A DNA stretch of 48,885 nucleotides from Rhodospirillaceae bacterium (GCA_018698795.1 JABIPG010000237.1:1-48885), one strand, 5' to 3'; shown: positions 32,393 through 41,452, counted from the stretch's first letter. Notes: a model not told the origin generated them from the letters alone. Translations and numbers: made by a program.

Positions 32393-32409
32393 CCCCGCTA
32401 ATCGCGGGG
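32393..32409 (-). terminator. Hairpin downstream of the pirin gene
   Basis: CCCCGC (32393-32398) pairs with GCGGGG (32404-32409) around a 5-base loop, 27 bp past the pirin stop and ahead of queF. It has no T tract in the direction of transcription, so it may only attenuate read-through. Confidence 0.35.
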
Positions 32410-32435
32410 TGGTCAATGGCGGTGTTGGACTCACG

Positions 32436-33308
32436 CTAAAACCTGCCGGCTTGATAGTCCTGAAACGCCTGCAGCACTTCGGCGCGGGTGTTCATGACAA
32501 ACGGGCCGCCGCGCGCCACGGGCTCATTCAGGCGCTTGCCGCTGATCAGTAAAAACCGCCCACCGGTGTCGCTGGCCGTTACTTCCACTCGCGCCCCTTC
32601 ATCCAGTACGGCGAGGGTACCGGTGGGAACTTCGGTGCCATTGGCGCCAACACTAACGCTGCCCTCGAAGACATAAATAAAACCACCATGCGGTGCCGGC
32701 ACGGATTGGCCGAAGTGCGCACCGGGGGTTAGCGTGACGTCGAGATACAACGGATCGGTCGATATATCTTTTACCGGACCCTCGGCACCGGCGTCGGTTC
32801 GCCCGGCAATCACCTTGACCGTGCCACCACCGTCTAAATCTTCGACGGCTATCTCCGATGCCGGAAATTCCTGATAGCGCGGCGCGGTCATTTTATCCTT
32901 GCCCGGCAAATTGACCCAAAGCTGGAACCCCATCAACAGGCCGTCTTCTTGCTCAGGCATTTCGGAATGCACAATGCCCCGCCCGGCGGTCATCCATTGC
33001 ACGTCACCCGGACCGATGACGCCCTCGTGGCCGGCGTTGTCCTTGTGGCGCATGCGACCGGCCAGGATGTAGGTGACGGTCTCAAAACCCCGGTGCGGAT
33101 GATCGGGGAACCCCGCGATATAATCGCCCGGCTTGTCGGAACCGAAGGCATCCAACAACAAAAACGGATCAACCATATCGACCATGGGAGAGCCGACGAT
33201 GCGCGTTAGCTGTACGCCGGCACCGTCGGAGGCAGGCATGCCGGGGGTGAGCTGGCTCACCTCCCGGACAGTTGCTGCCTGAACTGAGTTCTCAAGCGAT
33301 ACGTTCAT
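32436..33308 (-). CDS. Pirin-family protein
   Basis: A 290-residue bicupin. The metal-binding segment HPHRGFETVTY and the later GRGIVHSEMPEQ are present, supplying the His/His/His/Glu set. Bacterial pirins act on redox sensing or as quercetinases. AGGGAGGA lies upstream of the ATG. It follows doxX by 11 bp, and both lie divergent from a LysR gene, a common alphaproteobacterial arrangement. Confidence 0.92.
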   Translation of the reverse strand: MNVSLENSVQAATVREVSQLTPGMPASDGAGVQLTRIVGSPMVDMVDPFLLLDAFGSDKPGDYIAGFPDHPHRGFETVTYILAGRMRHKDNAGHEGVIGPGDVQWMTAGRGIVHSEMPEQEDGLLMGFQLWVNLPGKDKMTAPRYQEFPASEIAVEDLDGGGTVKVIAGRTDAGAEGPVKDISTDPLYLDVTLTPGAHFGQSVPAPHGGFIYVFEGSVSVGANGTEVPTGTLAVLDEGARVEVTASDTGGRFLLISGKRLNEPVARGGPFVMNTRAEVLQAFQDYQAGRF

Positions 33309-33319
33309 TCAATCCTCCC

Positions 33320-33730
33320 TTAAGCATTGCCCGCGAGAGCAACGCGGCTGCCCGTACGGTTGTCCAGAGCATATTCGCCCGCGCCGTGCGCAACCAGGAA
33401 CAAGAAACCGCCGGCAATGCTGACGTTCTTCATGAACATGATCATCTGCATCTGGTCGGCGAAGTTGGCATGGAACATTAGCGCCGACAATAGCGAGAAG
33501 CCGGCAAGCGCCAGTGCTGCCAATCGCGTCTGCCAACCGACGATGATCGCCAGCCCACCGCCGATCTCCAGCGCAATCACCAGCGGCAACAATTCACCGG
33601 GCACACCCATGGCTTCCATATAGCCCTGGGTGCCGGTGTAGCCGCTGATTTTGTTGACGCCGGAAACGACGAACATAAGCGAGATAAGAACGCGCCCCAC
33701 GGGCGCAGCAAGATGTTGAATAGTCGACAT
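33320..33730 (-). CDS. DoxX-family membrane protein
   Basis: A 136-residue protein with four hydrophobic segments and the family start GRVLISLMFVVSGVNKISGY, then EIGGGLAIIVGWQTRLAALAL and FMKNVSIAGGFLFLVA. DoxX proteins are associated with redox or quinone functions and often with pirin. GGAAAG precedes the ATG. First gene of the doxX-pirin unit. Confidence 0.9.
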   Translation of the reverse strand: MSTIQHLAAPVGRVLISLMFVVSGVNKISGYTGTQGYMEAMGVPGELLPLVIALEIGGGLAIIVGWQTRLAALALAGFSLLSALMFHANFADQMQMIMFMKNVSIAGGFLFLVAHGAGEYALDNRTGSRVALAGNA

Positions 33731-33847
33731 GGTCTTTCCTTTTCATAGTTGCGTCGCCGGATCAAAGCCTCGACGCGTGGTGTTTGTGAACTGATGGCGA
33801 CACCTTAACCGTTGTGTTTTTTCGGATAAACAGCTGCTATTGCAAAA

Positions 33848-33872
33848 TATTGTTCTTTTATTTAGAACAATA
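33848..33872. promoter_or_regulatory. Inverted repeat upstream of the LysR gene, candidate operator
   Basis: TATTGTTCT (33848-33856) and AGAACAATA (33864-33872) are perfect 9-bp inverted repeats separated by 7 bp. They end 3 bp before the LysR ATG at 33876 and 118 bp from the doxX ATG at 33730. A LysR-type site has exactly such an interrupted dyad; binding by the divergent regulator is expected. Confidence 0.55.
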
Positions 33873-33875
33873 ATT

Positions 33876-34790
33876 ATGGGTCAACTGGAGGACATGAGCG
33901 CCTTTGTGCGCATCGTCGAGGCCGGCTCCATCAGCCGGGCGGCGGAACAGATGGGGGTGGCGAAATCCGCCGTCAGCCGACGCTTGGTAGATTTGGAGGG
34001 GCGGCTCGGTGTGCAGTTACTGAACCGTACCACACGGCGGTCCAACCTGACCGATGCGGGCAGCAGCTATTATCAGCGCGCTCTGCACATCCTGGCTGAC
34101 GTGAATGAGCTGAATGCCGAAACCGCAGACAGCAAGGCGGCACTTGTCGGATCTCTCAAGGTGGCAGCGCCGCTTTCGTTCGGGCTTTTGCACCTGACAC
34201 CCGCCATCACCGATTTTGCCACCAAACACCCCGGCGTGGTGTTCGACCTGGATTTCAGCGACCGGCAAATTGATTTGGTCGATGAAGGTTTCGACCTCGC
34301 CGTCCGCATCGCTGAGTTGGACGATTCCAGCCACATGGCCCGGCGCTTGGCGCCGATCAGCTTGGCCCTTTGCGCCAGCCCCGACTATCTTCGCGCCCGC
34401 GGTGAGCCGCGCGAGCCCAATGACCTGAAATCGCACGACATGCTGCACTACACCCTTGGGCCGGGCCGGGCATGGAAGTTTATCGATCCGAAAGGGCGCG
34501 AGGTCAGCGTCCGTCTACCCACGCGTATGAATGCCAGCAGCGGCGACTTTCTCCGATCCGCTGCGCTGGCCGGGCTTGGCATAACCGTGTTGCCTGCCTT
34601 TGTCGCCTGGCGCGACATCGAAGCCGGCCTTCTTGTCCCCGTCATGAGCGACTACGTATTGCCAGCGCGTAGCGCCTATGCCGTCTATCCGCAAACCCGG
34701 CATCTGTCGCTCCGCGTGCGCGCCTTCATCGATTTCCTGGTGGAACGGTTCAGCGGCATCCCTGAGTGGGAGGCCTGCCTTCAGGCGTAA
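33876..34790 (+). CDS. LysR-family transcriptional regulator
   Basis: A 304-residue regulator with N-terminal helix-turn-helix: SAFVRIVEAGSISRAAEQMG, then VAKSAVSRRLVDLEGRLG, and a C-terminal effector domain of the CrgA/AaeR-like group (LVGSLKVAAPLSFGLLHL). It starts at ATG 33876. It lies divergent from doxX-pirin, which is its likely target. Its last 10 bp overlap the leftward MaoC-like gene. Ligand unknown. Confidence 0.92.
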   Translation: MGQLEDMSAFVRIVEAGSISRAAEQMGVAKSAVSRRLVDLEGRLGVQLLNRTTRRSNLTDAGSSYYQRALHILADVNELNAETADSKAALVGSLKVAAPLSFGLLHLTPAITDFATKHPGVVFDLDFSDRQIDLVDEGFDLAVRIAELDDSSHMARRLAPISLALCASPDYLRARGEPREPNDLKSHDMLHYTLGPGRAWKFIDPKGREVSVRLPTRMNASSGDFLRSAALAGLGITVLPAFVAWRDIEAGLLVPVMSDYVLPARSAYAVYPQTRHLSLRVRAFIDFLVERFSGIPEWEACLQA

Positions 34791-35614
34791 TCGGCCCGCG
34801 CAACGGCCATCTCCGCCGTCACTTTGCCCACATCGTTAAGGCTGCGATAGCAGCTCTCGTCGCCCCCAAATTCACTGGCCCAAAGCTCCATGGCATCATC
34901 CCAGAACACCGGGCGGCGAAAGCTGAAGCTGGCATCCAGGCGCGTGGGTGCGGTGGGTGTGTCGAGCGCACCTAACAAATAGACCGCCGTCATCACACCA
35001 TGCGCGATGGGCGCACGGAAACCCAAATTTTGCGCAAATTCGGGATCGAGATGGATTGGGTTACGCGCACCGCCGTAGGCCTGCACATGCTGAGGTTCCA
35101 ACTGCCTCGCACCGTGTTTCACGAAGCCGTCACGCGGATCAGTAGGTGGATCGGTGGGCGGCACGCTTGCGGACCGGGCCATTGGGGGGCGGTCCATGGT
35201 GTCGGGGGTCGGCATCAGCACACCGATCTCGACGCGAAACGCCACCTTGCTATCCGGGCCATCCGGGTCCTTGAACGTGAAAACCATGGCGGATATCGGC
35301 CCGCGCGGTGCATCAATCACGCGCTCGGTGCGGCCTTGGATGGTAAGCAGCCGCGCCAGCGGCACGGGATGCGATTGGATCAGGCGCATGTCCACATGTA
35401 CGGATCCCGCAATGCTTTGGCCGACATCGCCCAAGTGCTGGAAGCAATCCGTCCCCAACAGGCCGGGCGCCCAGTTGGCGCCATGCGCGGCAGGGTCAAC
35501 ACCGCAGCATTCCAAGCGCTTGGATTGAAATGCCGGTGTACGGACCAGTTCCATGGCCGGCGTCTCGAATCCGGCATTGAGAAATTCGTGTTCACTCGTA
35601 TTCGACTCGCTCAT
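34781..35614 (-). CDS. MaoC-like hotdog-fold dehydratase
   Basis: A 277-residue protein. The C-terminal half has the MaoC/hydratase motif YGGARNPIHLDPEFAQNLGF then IAHGVMTAV, with the catalytic Asp/His. The N-terminal half looks like a second, degenerate hotdog domain. Such proteins hydrate enoyl-CoAs, for example mesaconyl-CoA hydratase types. It overlaps the SAF-domain gene by ATGA and is the last gene of the unit 37079-34781. Substrate unknown. PPTDPPTDPRD in the linker is a small repeat. Confidence 0.78.
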   Translation of the reverse strand: MSESNTSEHEFLNAGFETPAMELVRTPAFQSKRLECCGVDPAAHGANWAPGLLGTDCFQHLGDVGQSIAGSVHVDMRLIQSHPVPLARLLTIQGRTERVIDAPRGPISAMVFTFKDPDGPDSKVAFRVEIGVLMPTPDTMDRPPMARSASVPPTDPPTDPRDGFVKHGARQLEPQHVQAYGGARNPIHLDPEFAQNLGFRAPIAHGVMTAVYLLGALDTPTAPTRLDASFSFRRPVFWDDAMELWASEFGGDESCYRSLNDVGKVTAEMAVARADYA

Positions 35615-35907
35615 GCTTGGCTCGCAAGATTTTGCGCCCGCAGGGATTCAAGATTGTGCACGTGAACATGCTCACCCGGCGCGATGTCCGCGCTGGCCAC
35701 GCCGATCACCTCGCCGTATTTTTTCACCCGCTCGCCGGTCGCTACCGCCACCACCGCGAACTTGTGGCAAATGCCGATATCTTCAGAAACGGCGATGTCA
35801 CCGGCGTTCGCGAGCCGGACCGTCTCGCCCGCCTTCAAGGCTCTGAGCGCCGTCGCCACATGGTCATCTCCATGCAGCCGGATGGCGCTTGCTGTTTGTG
35901 CGCTCAT
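35611..35907 (-). CDS. UxaA-family SAF-domain small subunit
   Basis: A 98-residue protein with the SAF domain of altronate dehydratase / SuyA: HGDDHVATALRALKAGETV, then GDIAVSEDIGICHKFAVVAV, and HVHNLES at the end. It is a separate subunit here, as in sulfolactate sulfo-lyase, whereas many UxaA proteins are fused. Coupled by ATGA at both ends, to the large subunit upstream and the MaoC gene downstream. Confidence 0.85.
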   Translation of the reverse strand: MSAQTASAIRLHGDDHVATALRALKAGETVRLANAGDIAVSEDIGICHKFAVVAVATGERVKKYGEVIGVASADIAPGEHVHVHNLESLRAQNLASQA

Positions 35908-37079
35908 AGCGATTCCCCCAACCGGGTGAAAGCTTCGCCGCCCTCGCCCAAAATCTCGCCCCAGGTGCGGGTGCCGGACGCCACGTCGAGGATCACCGCG
36001 CCCAACTGTTCCGCTGCCTGCTCAAGCGTCTTCCCGCCCTGGAACAGCTCGGGGCAGGCGAAATCCAATTGCTGACCCAGCCGCTCGCAGGTCTCGGGGT
36101 TGGCGCTCAGCTTCAGTGTGGGCGAGATTGAGTTGACGTAACTGTTGCCCACACCGGTGGAAAACAGCATCAGTTGCGCACCGGACGCGGCGAAACCGCT
36201 GAGCGATTCAGGGGCGTAGGCAGCAGCATCCATCAGGTGCATGCCGGGGCCCGATGGCGGCTCGGCCCAACGGACCACGCTTTGGATCGGCCGGCTGCCG
36301 CTTTTGGCAATGTTGCCGAGCGATTTCTCCTCAATCGTTGAGAGCCCGCCGGCGATATTGGTCGGGTCGGGATTGTTGCCGGTCAGATCAATACCGGCAT
36401 CAACGGCCAATTGTTCGCGCCGCCGGGCAGCGGCCATAATGTCATCGCGCACATCGTCCGAGACCGCGCGCGCCGCCAGCAAGTGTTCCGCCCCCAGCCA
36501 TTCCGTACTTTCACCAATGATCGCGCACCCACCCAAATCAACCATCGCATCGGCAATCAGGCCCATCAACGGATTGGTCACCAACCCCGACGACGGGTCG
36601 GAACGTCCGCACTCAAGCGCTACATAAAGCGCCGACGTCGGCACGGGTTCACGGCGCTGGCGCGAAAGCGCCTTCGCCAGTTCCGCCGCCATTCTCAGTC
36701 CGCGTTCGGTCAAGGTGATGGCGTCATGCCCGCACTCATCGAGGGTGATTGCACGCACCGGCTTACCCGAGACCGCAATCCTTTCTGCCAAAGCTTCGGT
36801 GCGCGGCGGGTTGGCGCCAATGATCAGTACCGCGCCGACGTTCGGGTTGGTGGCGAAACCGACCAGGGCGCGATCGTGGAGGTCACCGTCGCCACCAATT
36901 GGGGTCATGGCGGCGGTGCCGTAAGGATAATCGACCACTACCGTATCCGCCACGATGGCTGCGATGCGCCTGGCTGTCGGTCCCGTCAGGCCGGTCACCG
37001 ACATGACCAGCAAATGGTTGCGCACGCCGACGCTGCCGTCGGGGCGCACAAAACCATTGAATGTATCTGTAAGGATCAT
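35904..37079 (-). CDS. UxaA/SuyB-family hydro-lyase large subunit
   Basis: A 391-residue protein of the UxaA superfamily: FVRPDGSVGVRNHLLVMSVT at the start and ALECGRSDPSSGLVTNPLMG in the middle; DECGHDAI and SGTRTWGEIL follow, and cysteines such as those in DECG and LECG may bind iron. Family members are altronate and galactarate dehydratases and (R)-sulfolactate sulfo-lyase. Together with the small subunit and the MaoC-like gene, all in ATGA overlap, it may form a lyase plus acyl-CoA hydratase pathway. Substrate unknown. Confidence 0.82.
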   Translation of the reverse strand: MILTDTFNGFVRPDGSVGVRNHLLVMSVTGLTGPTARRIAAIVADTVVVDYPYGTAAMTPIGGDGDLHDRALVGFATNPNVGAVLIIGANPPRTEALAERIAVSGKPVRAITLDECGHDAITLTERGLRMAAELAKALSRQRREPVPTSALYVALECGRSDPSSGLVTNPLMGLIADAMVDLGGCAIIGESTEWLGAEHLLAARAVSDDVRDDIMAAARRREQLAVDAGIDLTGNNPDPTNIAGGLSTIEEKSLGNIAKSGSRPIQSVVRWAEPPSGPGMHLMDAAAYAPESLSGFAASGAQLMLFSTGVGNSYVNSISPTLKLSANPETCERLGQQLDFACPELFQGGKTLEQAAEQLGAVILDVASGTRTWGEILGEGGEAFTRLGESL

Positions 37080-37121
37080 GCGGACATGATGATGGCGGCG
37101 GCGGCGAGATTCAACCCGCCC

Positions 37122-37712
37122 TTAAAGCGTCAGCCCGGCTTTGTCCAAAGCTTGGCGCCAGATCTCTTCGGTGGTGCCGGTGCTCTCAAATATCAAGGCG
37201 CGGTCCGGCGGCGCGTCGAGCCAATCGCCGTGCGATATCTCACCCTCCAACTGCCCGGCGCCCCAGCCCGCGTAGCCGGTCATAAACCGGTGTTGCCGGG
37301 GCCCGCGGCCATCGGCAATGACTTCAACGATGGTTTTCTCGCCAGTCATGGCGATGCCGCCGGGCGATGTCACTGTGCCCGGCCCCTGATAGCTGCCGTC
37401 GTGCAATACAAACAATTTCGTCATCGCCACCGGGCCGCCGAAATACAGGTCCACGTGCCGATTCAGGTTCAAATATCCGTTTGGGTCCGCCACCAAATCG
37501 GCCAATGAGCCCGCGCCGACCTTGCGATTGACGATGATACCGACGGCGCCCTCGGCATCGTGTTCGAGCAAATAGACGACGGCATGTTCAAAATAGGGAT
37601 CGCGAAGCTTTTCAGCCGCAACCAGCATGCGGCCCGCGAGGGATGGTTTCTCAGCCCCGAGCGCATCAGCGCTCCATAAAAACACAGCCAACAAAAGACA
37701 CAGCGGCCTCAT
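37122..37712 (-). CDS. YqgE/AlgH-family protein with a probable signal peptide
   Basis: A 196-residue protein. Residues from about 25 match YqgE/UPF0301: LAGRMLVAAEKLRDPYFEHA, IVNRKVGAGSLADL, YFGGPVAMTKLFVLH, TGYAGWGAGQLEGEI. Unusually the protein begins MRPLCLLLAVFLWSADALGA, a hydrophobic signal-like segment, though family members are normally cytoplasmic. Its ATG overlaps the DUF2125 stop. Function in the family is unclear. 43 bp separate it from UxaA. Confidence 0.82.
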   Translation of the reverse strand: MRPLCLLLAVFLWSADALGAEKPSLAGRMLVAAEKLRDPYFEHAVVYLLEHDAEGAVGIIVNRKVGAGSLADLVADPNGYLNLNRHVDLYFGGPVAMTKLFVLHDGSYQGPGTVTSPGGIAMTGEKTIVEVIADGRGPRQHRFMTGYAGWGAGQLEGEISHGDWLDAPPDRALIFESTGTTEEIWRQALDKAGLTL

Positions 37713-38818
37713 GGCTCCTTACCCGCCCCGGGCCCTGCCCCCGGCAGCACTAGCCCGTCCAACCGCAGCCAATTGATGCGAGGCAACCTGACCAACCTGA
37801 GGTCCCCGGCGGAAAGCACTTGGTCTTGCAATGTCAGGGGCGTTTCCACAAAAGGCTCTCGCCCCGACGGGCGCTTGGCGATAACGGTCAGCACCAGTTT
37901 CGCCGCCGTCGCGTCGATCGACCGCATGAGCCGCGCGTTGACTAACGCTTGCACCGTTTCCAGATAGCGCTCGGCGCGCACCGTGAAGGCACCTTGCGGC
38001 TGTAGCTTTCGGTCCAGTGCCGCCGTGCCTTCAGCCTGCACGTTTAATGGCCCCAACTCGGCAGCAAAGCGTGTCAGTTCCAGAGTGCCGCCGCCGTCGC
38101 GCCATTGCTGCAGGACCGAAATTAACTCTCCGCCCGGCATGCGCCCGTTGATATGGCCGGCAAGGCGCAGGGTGGAAAGCCGCCGCCCGAAAGGTGTTGT
38201 CCAAGCCGGCGGCAAATCGGCACCGTCAATGCCGAGATCGATAGCCAACGGGAACTGGCCGTCGCCGGGCCGCGCCCTCCAAGCCAAGTCCAGGTCTAAC
38301 TGACGCGCCGACGCTTCGCGTTGGTTGTTGCGCTCCAGGGAAAACCCGGCGGCCCTCAGCTTGATGCTGCCGGTGCCTTGGCCTTGCAACACGACACGAC
38401 CATCGAGCCGGTCAGAGGCGATCACGTAGACCTCCGGCCCGGCGCGCAACTGCTGCACGCCCGCAAGCACATAGGTAATATGGCCAAGCTTCCACGGCAC
38501 CGCCCAGGCCTCAAGCTTGGGCAGCTGCCAATGCCATTCACGTGCGGCACCGCGGCTGACCACAGACAGGTCGTCCAACTTCATGTGCAGCCGGCCCGGA
38601 AAGCCCGTGACCGTGCGGTGCGCGATGGTGATCTCAATGCCCTCCGCGCGCCGCGCATCAATCCAACCATCAAGGCCGTTTTGCAGCTGCCGCGCCATCA
38701 GCGTCCAATAGCCCACATAAAGCCCGAGCAGCACGGCAAACCCGACAAAGCCGATCATGCCGCGCTTCATCCAGACGATGCCGGCGGGTTCGCGTTCGGG
38801 AAGGGAAGCTTCGATCAT
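37709..38818 (-). CDS. DUF2125 envelope protein
   Basis: A 369-residue protein with one membrane segment near residues 18-40 (KRGMIGFVGFAVLLGLYVG) and a long beta-rich part with TGFPGRLHMKLDDLSV, matching DUF2125. Such proteins are anchored in the inner membrane facing the periplasm, with lipid-transport-like (AsmA-type) repeats suspected. Its stop overlaps the YqgE-family gene. Starts at 38770 or 38758 are also possible. Role unknown. Confidence 0.75.
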   Translation of the reverse strand: MIEASLPEREPAGIVWMKRGMIGFVGFAVLLGLYVGYWTLMARQLQNGLDGWIDARRAEGIEITIAHRTVTGFPGRLHMKLDDLSVVSRGAAREWHWQLPKLEAWAVPWKLGHITYVLAGVQQLRAGPEVYVIASDRLDGRVVLQGQGTGSIKLRAAGFSLERNNQREASARQLDLDLAWRARPGDGQFPLAIDLGIDGADLPPAWTTPFGRRLSTLRLAGHINGRMPGGELISVLQQWRDGGGTLELTRFAAELGPLNVQAEGTAALDRKLQPQGAFTVRAERYLETVQALVNARLMRSIDATAAKLVLTVIAKRPSGREPFVETPLTLQDQVLSAGDLRLVRLPRINWLRLDGLVLPGAGPGAGKEP

Positions 38819-38895
38819 AGCTGCAGTTTACGGCCCGACGCTTGGCGGGCCAACGGGCAATTGCCCGCTCGGTGGGGAAGGTCTAATTTGGCGCC

Positions 38896-39858
38896 ATGAA
38901 AACCAACGCCGACGCCTCCAACAACCTGACCTGGAATGTCGCCATGCCGGCGCTGTTGGTGTTTTTGTGGAGCACCGGGTTCATCGGCGCCAAGTTCGGC
39001 CTGCCCTACGCGGAACCGTTTACCTTCGTCTCCATCCGTTTCGCCATCGCCGCCGCGATCTTGACCATCTTTGCCTGGTACAGCCGCGCGCCGTGGCCGC
39101 GCACAGCGCGTGAAATCATCAACACCGTGATTGTCGGCATGGCCTTGCACGGCACCTACCTGACCGCCGTATTTGTCGCCATCTACAACGGCACACCGGC
39201 CTGGGTGGCGGCGCTGCTGACCGGGCTGCATCCGTTGTTGACGGCACTGAGCGCGGGCTGGGCACTGGACGAACGCATCCGCCCAGCGCAATGGTTGGGC
39301 TTTGTGCTCGGCCTCGCCGGGATATCTCTAATTTTGTGGCAAAGCGGTCCCGGCAACTCGGGAAGCGCCTTGCCGACTATCGGATTAATTGCCTGCACCG
39401 TTGGACTATTGGCCCTCACCGGCGGCACCTTGTTCCAGAAACGCTTCGGCTCGGCCACCGATTTGCGCACCGGCCAGGCCATCCAGCAGATGGCGGCACT
39501 GGCCCTGGTGCTGCCCGGTGCATTTTTGTTTGAAACACGGGTTGTGCAATGGACGGGCGAGTTCATCTTCGCGCTGTCATGGCTCACGGGCATTCTCTCC
39601 ATCGGTATGTTCACGCTGCTCTACACCATGATCCGGCGCGGCGCGGCGTCCAAGGTCGCCAGCTTGTTCTACCTGGTACCACCCGTTGTGGCGCTGGAAA
39701 GTTTCTTCCTGTTTGATGAAGTCGTCACGCTGCGTCAAATCGCCGGCATGGTCTTGGCGGGCATAGGCGTGGCTCTGGTCACCCGCACGCCCAAGGCGGT
39801 CCAGGTGGCCCAGGCGGCCCAGGCGTCCACCAAAATTCCGAAAGAAACCGGCCAATGA
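38896..39858 (+). CDS. DMT-superfamily (EamA) transporter
   Basis: A 320-residue ten-helix exporter with two EamA halves (LLVFLWSTGFIGAKFGLPY at the start, FYLVPPVVALESFFLFDEVV near the end). It is divergent from DUF2125 with 77 bp between starts. The following genes overlap by ATGA, making a unit with ChaC-like and threonine aldolase. Substrate unknown. Confidence 0.87.
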   Translation: MKTNADASNNLTWNVAMPALLVFLWSTGFIGAKFGLPYAEPFTFVSIRFAIAAAILTIFAWYSRAPWPRTAREIINTVIVGMALHGTYLTAVFVAIYNGTPAWVAALLTGLHPLLTALSAGWALDERIRPAQWLGFVLGLAGISLILWQSGPGNSGSALPTIGLIACTVGLLALTGGTLFQKRFGSATDLRTGQAIQQMAALALVLPGAFLFETRVVQWTGEFIFALSWLTGILSIGMFTLLYTMIRRGAASKVASLFYLVPPVVALESFFLFDEVVTLRQIAGMVLAGIGVALVTRTPKAVQVAQAAQASTKIPKETGQ

Positions 39859-40415
39859 TCGAGCGCCCGCCAGGCGATCTATGGGTTTTCGCTTACGGCT
39901 CGTTGATGTGGAATCCGGACTTCGATTGTGTCGAAAGCGCGCCTGTTGTCGTGCACGGCTATCACCGAGCGCTTTGTCTGTATTCGGTTGAATACCGGGG
40001 CACACGGGACGTGCCGGGGCTGGTGTTCGGGCTTGATCGGGGCGGTGCGTGCCGAGGCGTCGCGTTTCGAATTTCCGAAGACAATGCCGAAACGGTGCTG
40101 GCCATGCTGTGGGCGCGCGAGATGATCACTGCCATTTACCTGCCGCGCTGGCTGGAGACGGCACTGCCGGATGGCCGCCGCATCAAGGCCCTGGCCTTCG
40201 TTGCCGACCCGGGCCACGAACAATACGCAGGCCGGCTCGACGTCGCCAGCGCCGTTGAGCTTGTGCTGCAAGGCAAAGGCAAAGTCGGCCATTGCCTGGA
40301 ATATATCCGCAACACCTTGGATCACCTGGAAGAAATGGGTATCCATGACCGCGCCCTGCACCGTATTGTGCGCCAAGCCGAACACGAACAAACCCGCCGA
40401 GGAACTCTGCCATGA
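39855..40415 (+). CDS. ChaC-like gamma-glutamylcyclotransferase
   Basis: A 186-residue protein with the signature LWVFAYGSLMWNPDFD at the start, RGTRDVPGLVFGLDRGG, and WAREMITAIYLPRW where the catalytic glutamate of ChaC lies. It is expected to cleave glutathione or other gamma-glutamyl amines to 5-oxoproline. Coupled by ATGA to both neighbours. Confidence 0.88.
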   Translation: MIERPPGDLWVFAYGSLMWNPDFDCVESAPVVVHGYHRALCLYSVEYRGTRDVPGLVFGLDRGGACRGVAFRISEDNAETVLAMLWAREMITAIYLPRWLETALPDGRRIKALAFVADPGHEQYAGRLDVASAVELVLQGKGKVGHCLEYIRNTLDHLEEMGIHDRALHRIVRQAEHEQTRRGTLP

Positions 40416-41452
40416 CCGCACCTGCCCGCATCGATCTTTATTCCGACACCCACACCCAGCCTTCGCGCGCCATGCGCGACGCCATGGCCAACGCCGAGGT
40501 CGGTGACGAACAGCACGGCGCCGACCCCACCACCAACCGACTACAAGAGATGGTGGCGGAACTATTGGGCAAGGAACGGGCGATGTTTTTGCCGTCCGGC
40601 GCCATGTGCAACATTATCGCCTACCGGGTCTGGTGTCAGCCGGGCGACGAGGTCGTCTGCGACAAAACCGCACACACCATCCACAACGAAACCGGCGCAC
40701 CGGCGGCAATGGCCGGCGTAATGATGCGGACCATCGAAGGCGAGCGCGGCATGTTCGGCGCCGATCAAATGCGCGAAGCGGTGCGACCCAAAAGGCGCAA
40801 CGTGCCGTTCTCGCGGCTATTGTCGCTGGAGAACACGTCGAATGCCGGCGGCGGCTCGGTGTGGCCTGTGGGCCTGGTACAGGAAGTCTGTGAAGCCGCC
40901 GCCGACGAAGGGCTCAAACGCCACATGGACGGTGCACGTCTGTTGAATGCCGTGGTCGAAAGCGGCACGCCGGCGGTCGAATACGCCAAACATCTGGATT
41001 CCACCTGGCTCGATCTCTCCAAGGGATTGGGCTGCCCCATCGGCGGCGTGCTGGCCGGTGATGACGATTTCATCGAACGCGCGTTCCGCTTCAAGCATCA
41101 ATTCGGCGGCGCCATGCGGCAATCGGGCATCGTCGCGGCTGCCGGTATTTACGCGCTTGAAAACAACGTCGAACGCCTCAAGGACGACCACGAGAATGCC
41201 CGCAAACTGGCCCGACGCTTGGCGCAAATCCCGGGCATTGCCATCGATGCATCGGAGGTCGAGACCAACTTGGTGTTCTTCGACGTCGCCGGCACGGGCA
41301 AAAGTGGGGCGGAGGTTTCAGAAGCACTGTTGGCCCGTGGCGTGCACATCGGCGCGCCCGGGTCGACCCGCATGCGCGCTGTCACGCACCTCGATATATC
41401 GGAAAACATGATCGACGAGGCTGCGGATATCATCGCCGAGGTCGTAAGTTAA
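40412..41452 (+). CDS. ltaE: Low-specificity threonine aldolase
   Basis: A 346-residue PLP enzyme cleaving L-threonine (and allo-threonine) to glycine and acetaldehyde. SDTHTQPSRAM at 11-21 is typical, HMDGARLLNA at 171-180 holds PLP-contacting residues, and Lys204 in DLSKGLGCPIGG forms the Schiff base. It is third in the exporter-ChaC-aldolase unit. Confidence 0.92.
   Translation: MTAPARIDLYSDTHTQPSRAMRDAMANAEVGDEQHGADPTTNRLQEMVAELLGKERAMFLPSGAMCNIIAYRVWCQPGDEVVCDKTAHTIHNETGAPAAMAGVMMRTIEGERGMFGADQMREAVRPKRRNVPFSRLLSLENTSNAGGGSVWPVGLVQEVCEAAADEGLKRHMDGARLLNAVVESGTPAVEYAKHLDSTWLDLSKGLGCPIGGVLAGDDDFIERAFRFKHQFGGAMRQSGIVAAAGIYALENNVERLKDDHENARKLARRLAQIPGIAIDASEVETNLVFFDVAGTGKSGAEVSEALLARGVHIGAPGSTRMRAVTHLDISENMIDEAADIIAEVVS

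Noticed and set aside
36411-37508. Frame of 365 codons opposite the UxaA and YqgE genes
   Set aside because: Spans two convincing genes in antisense and has no family likeness.
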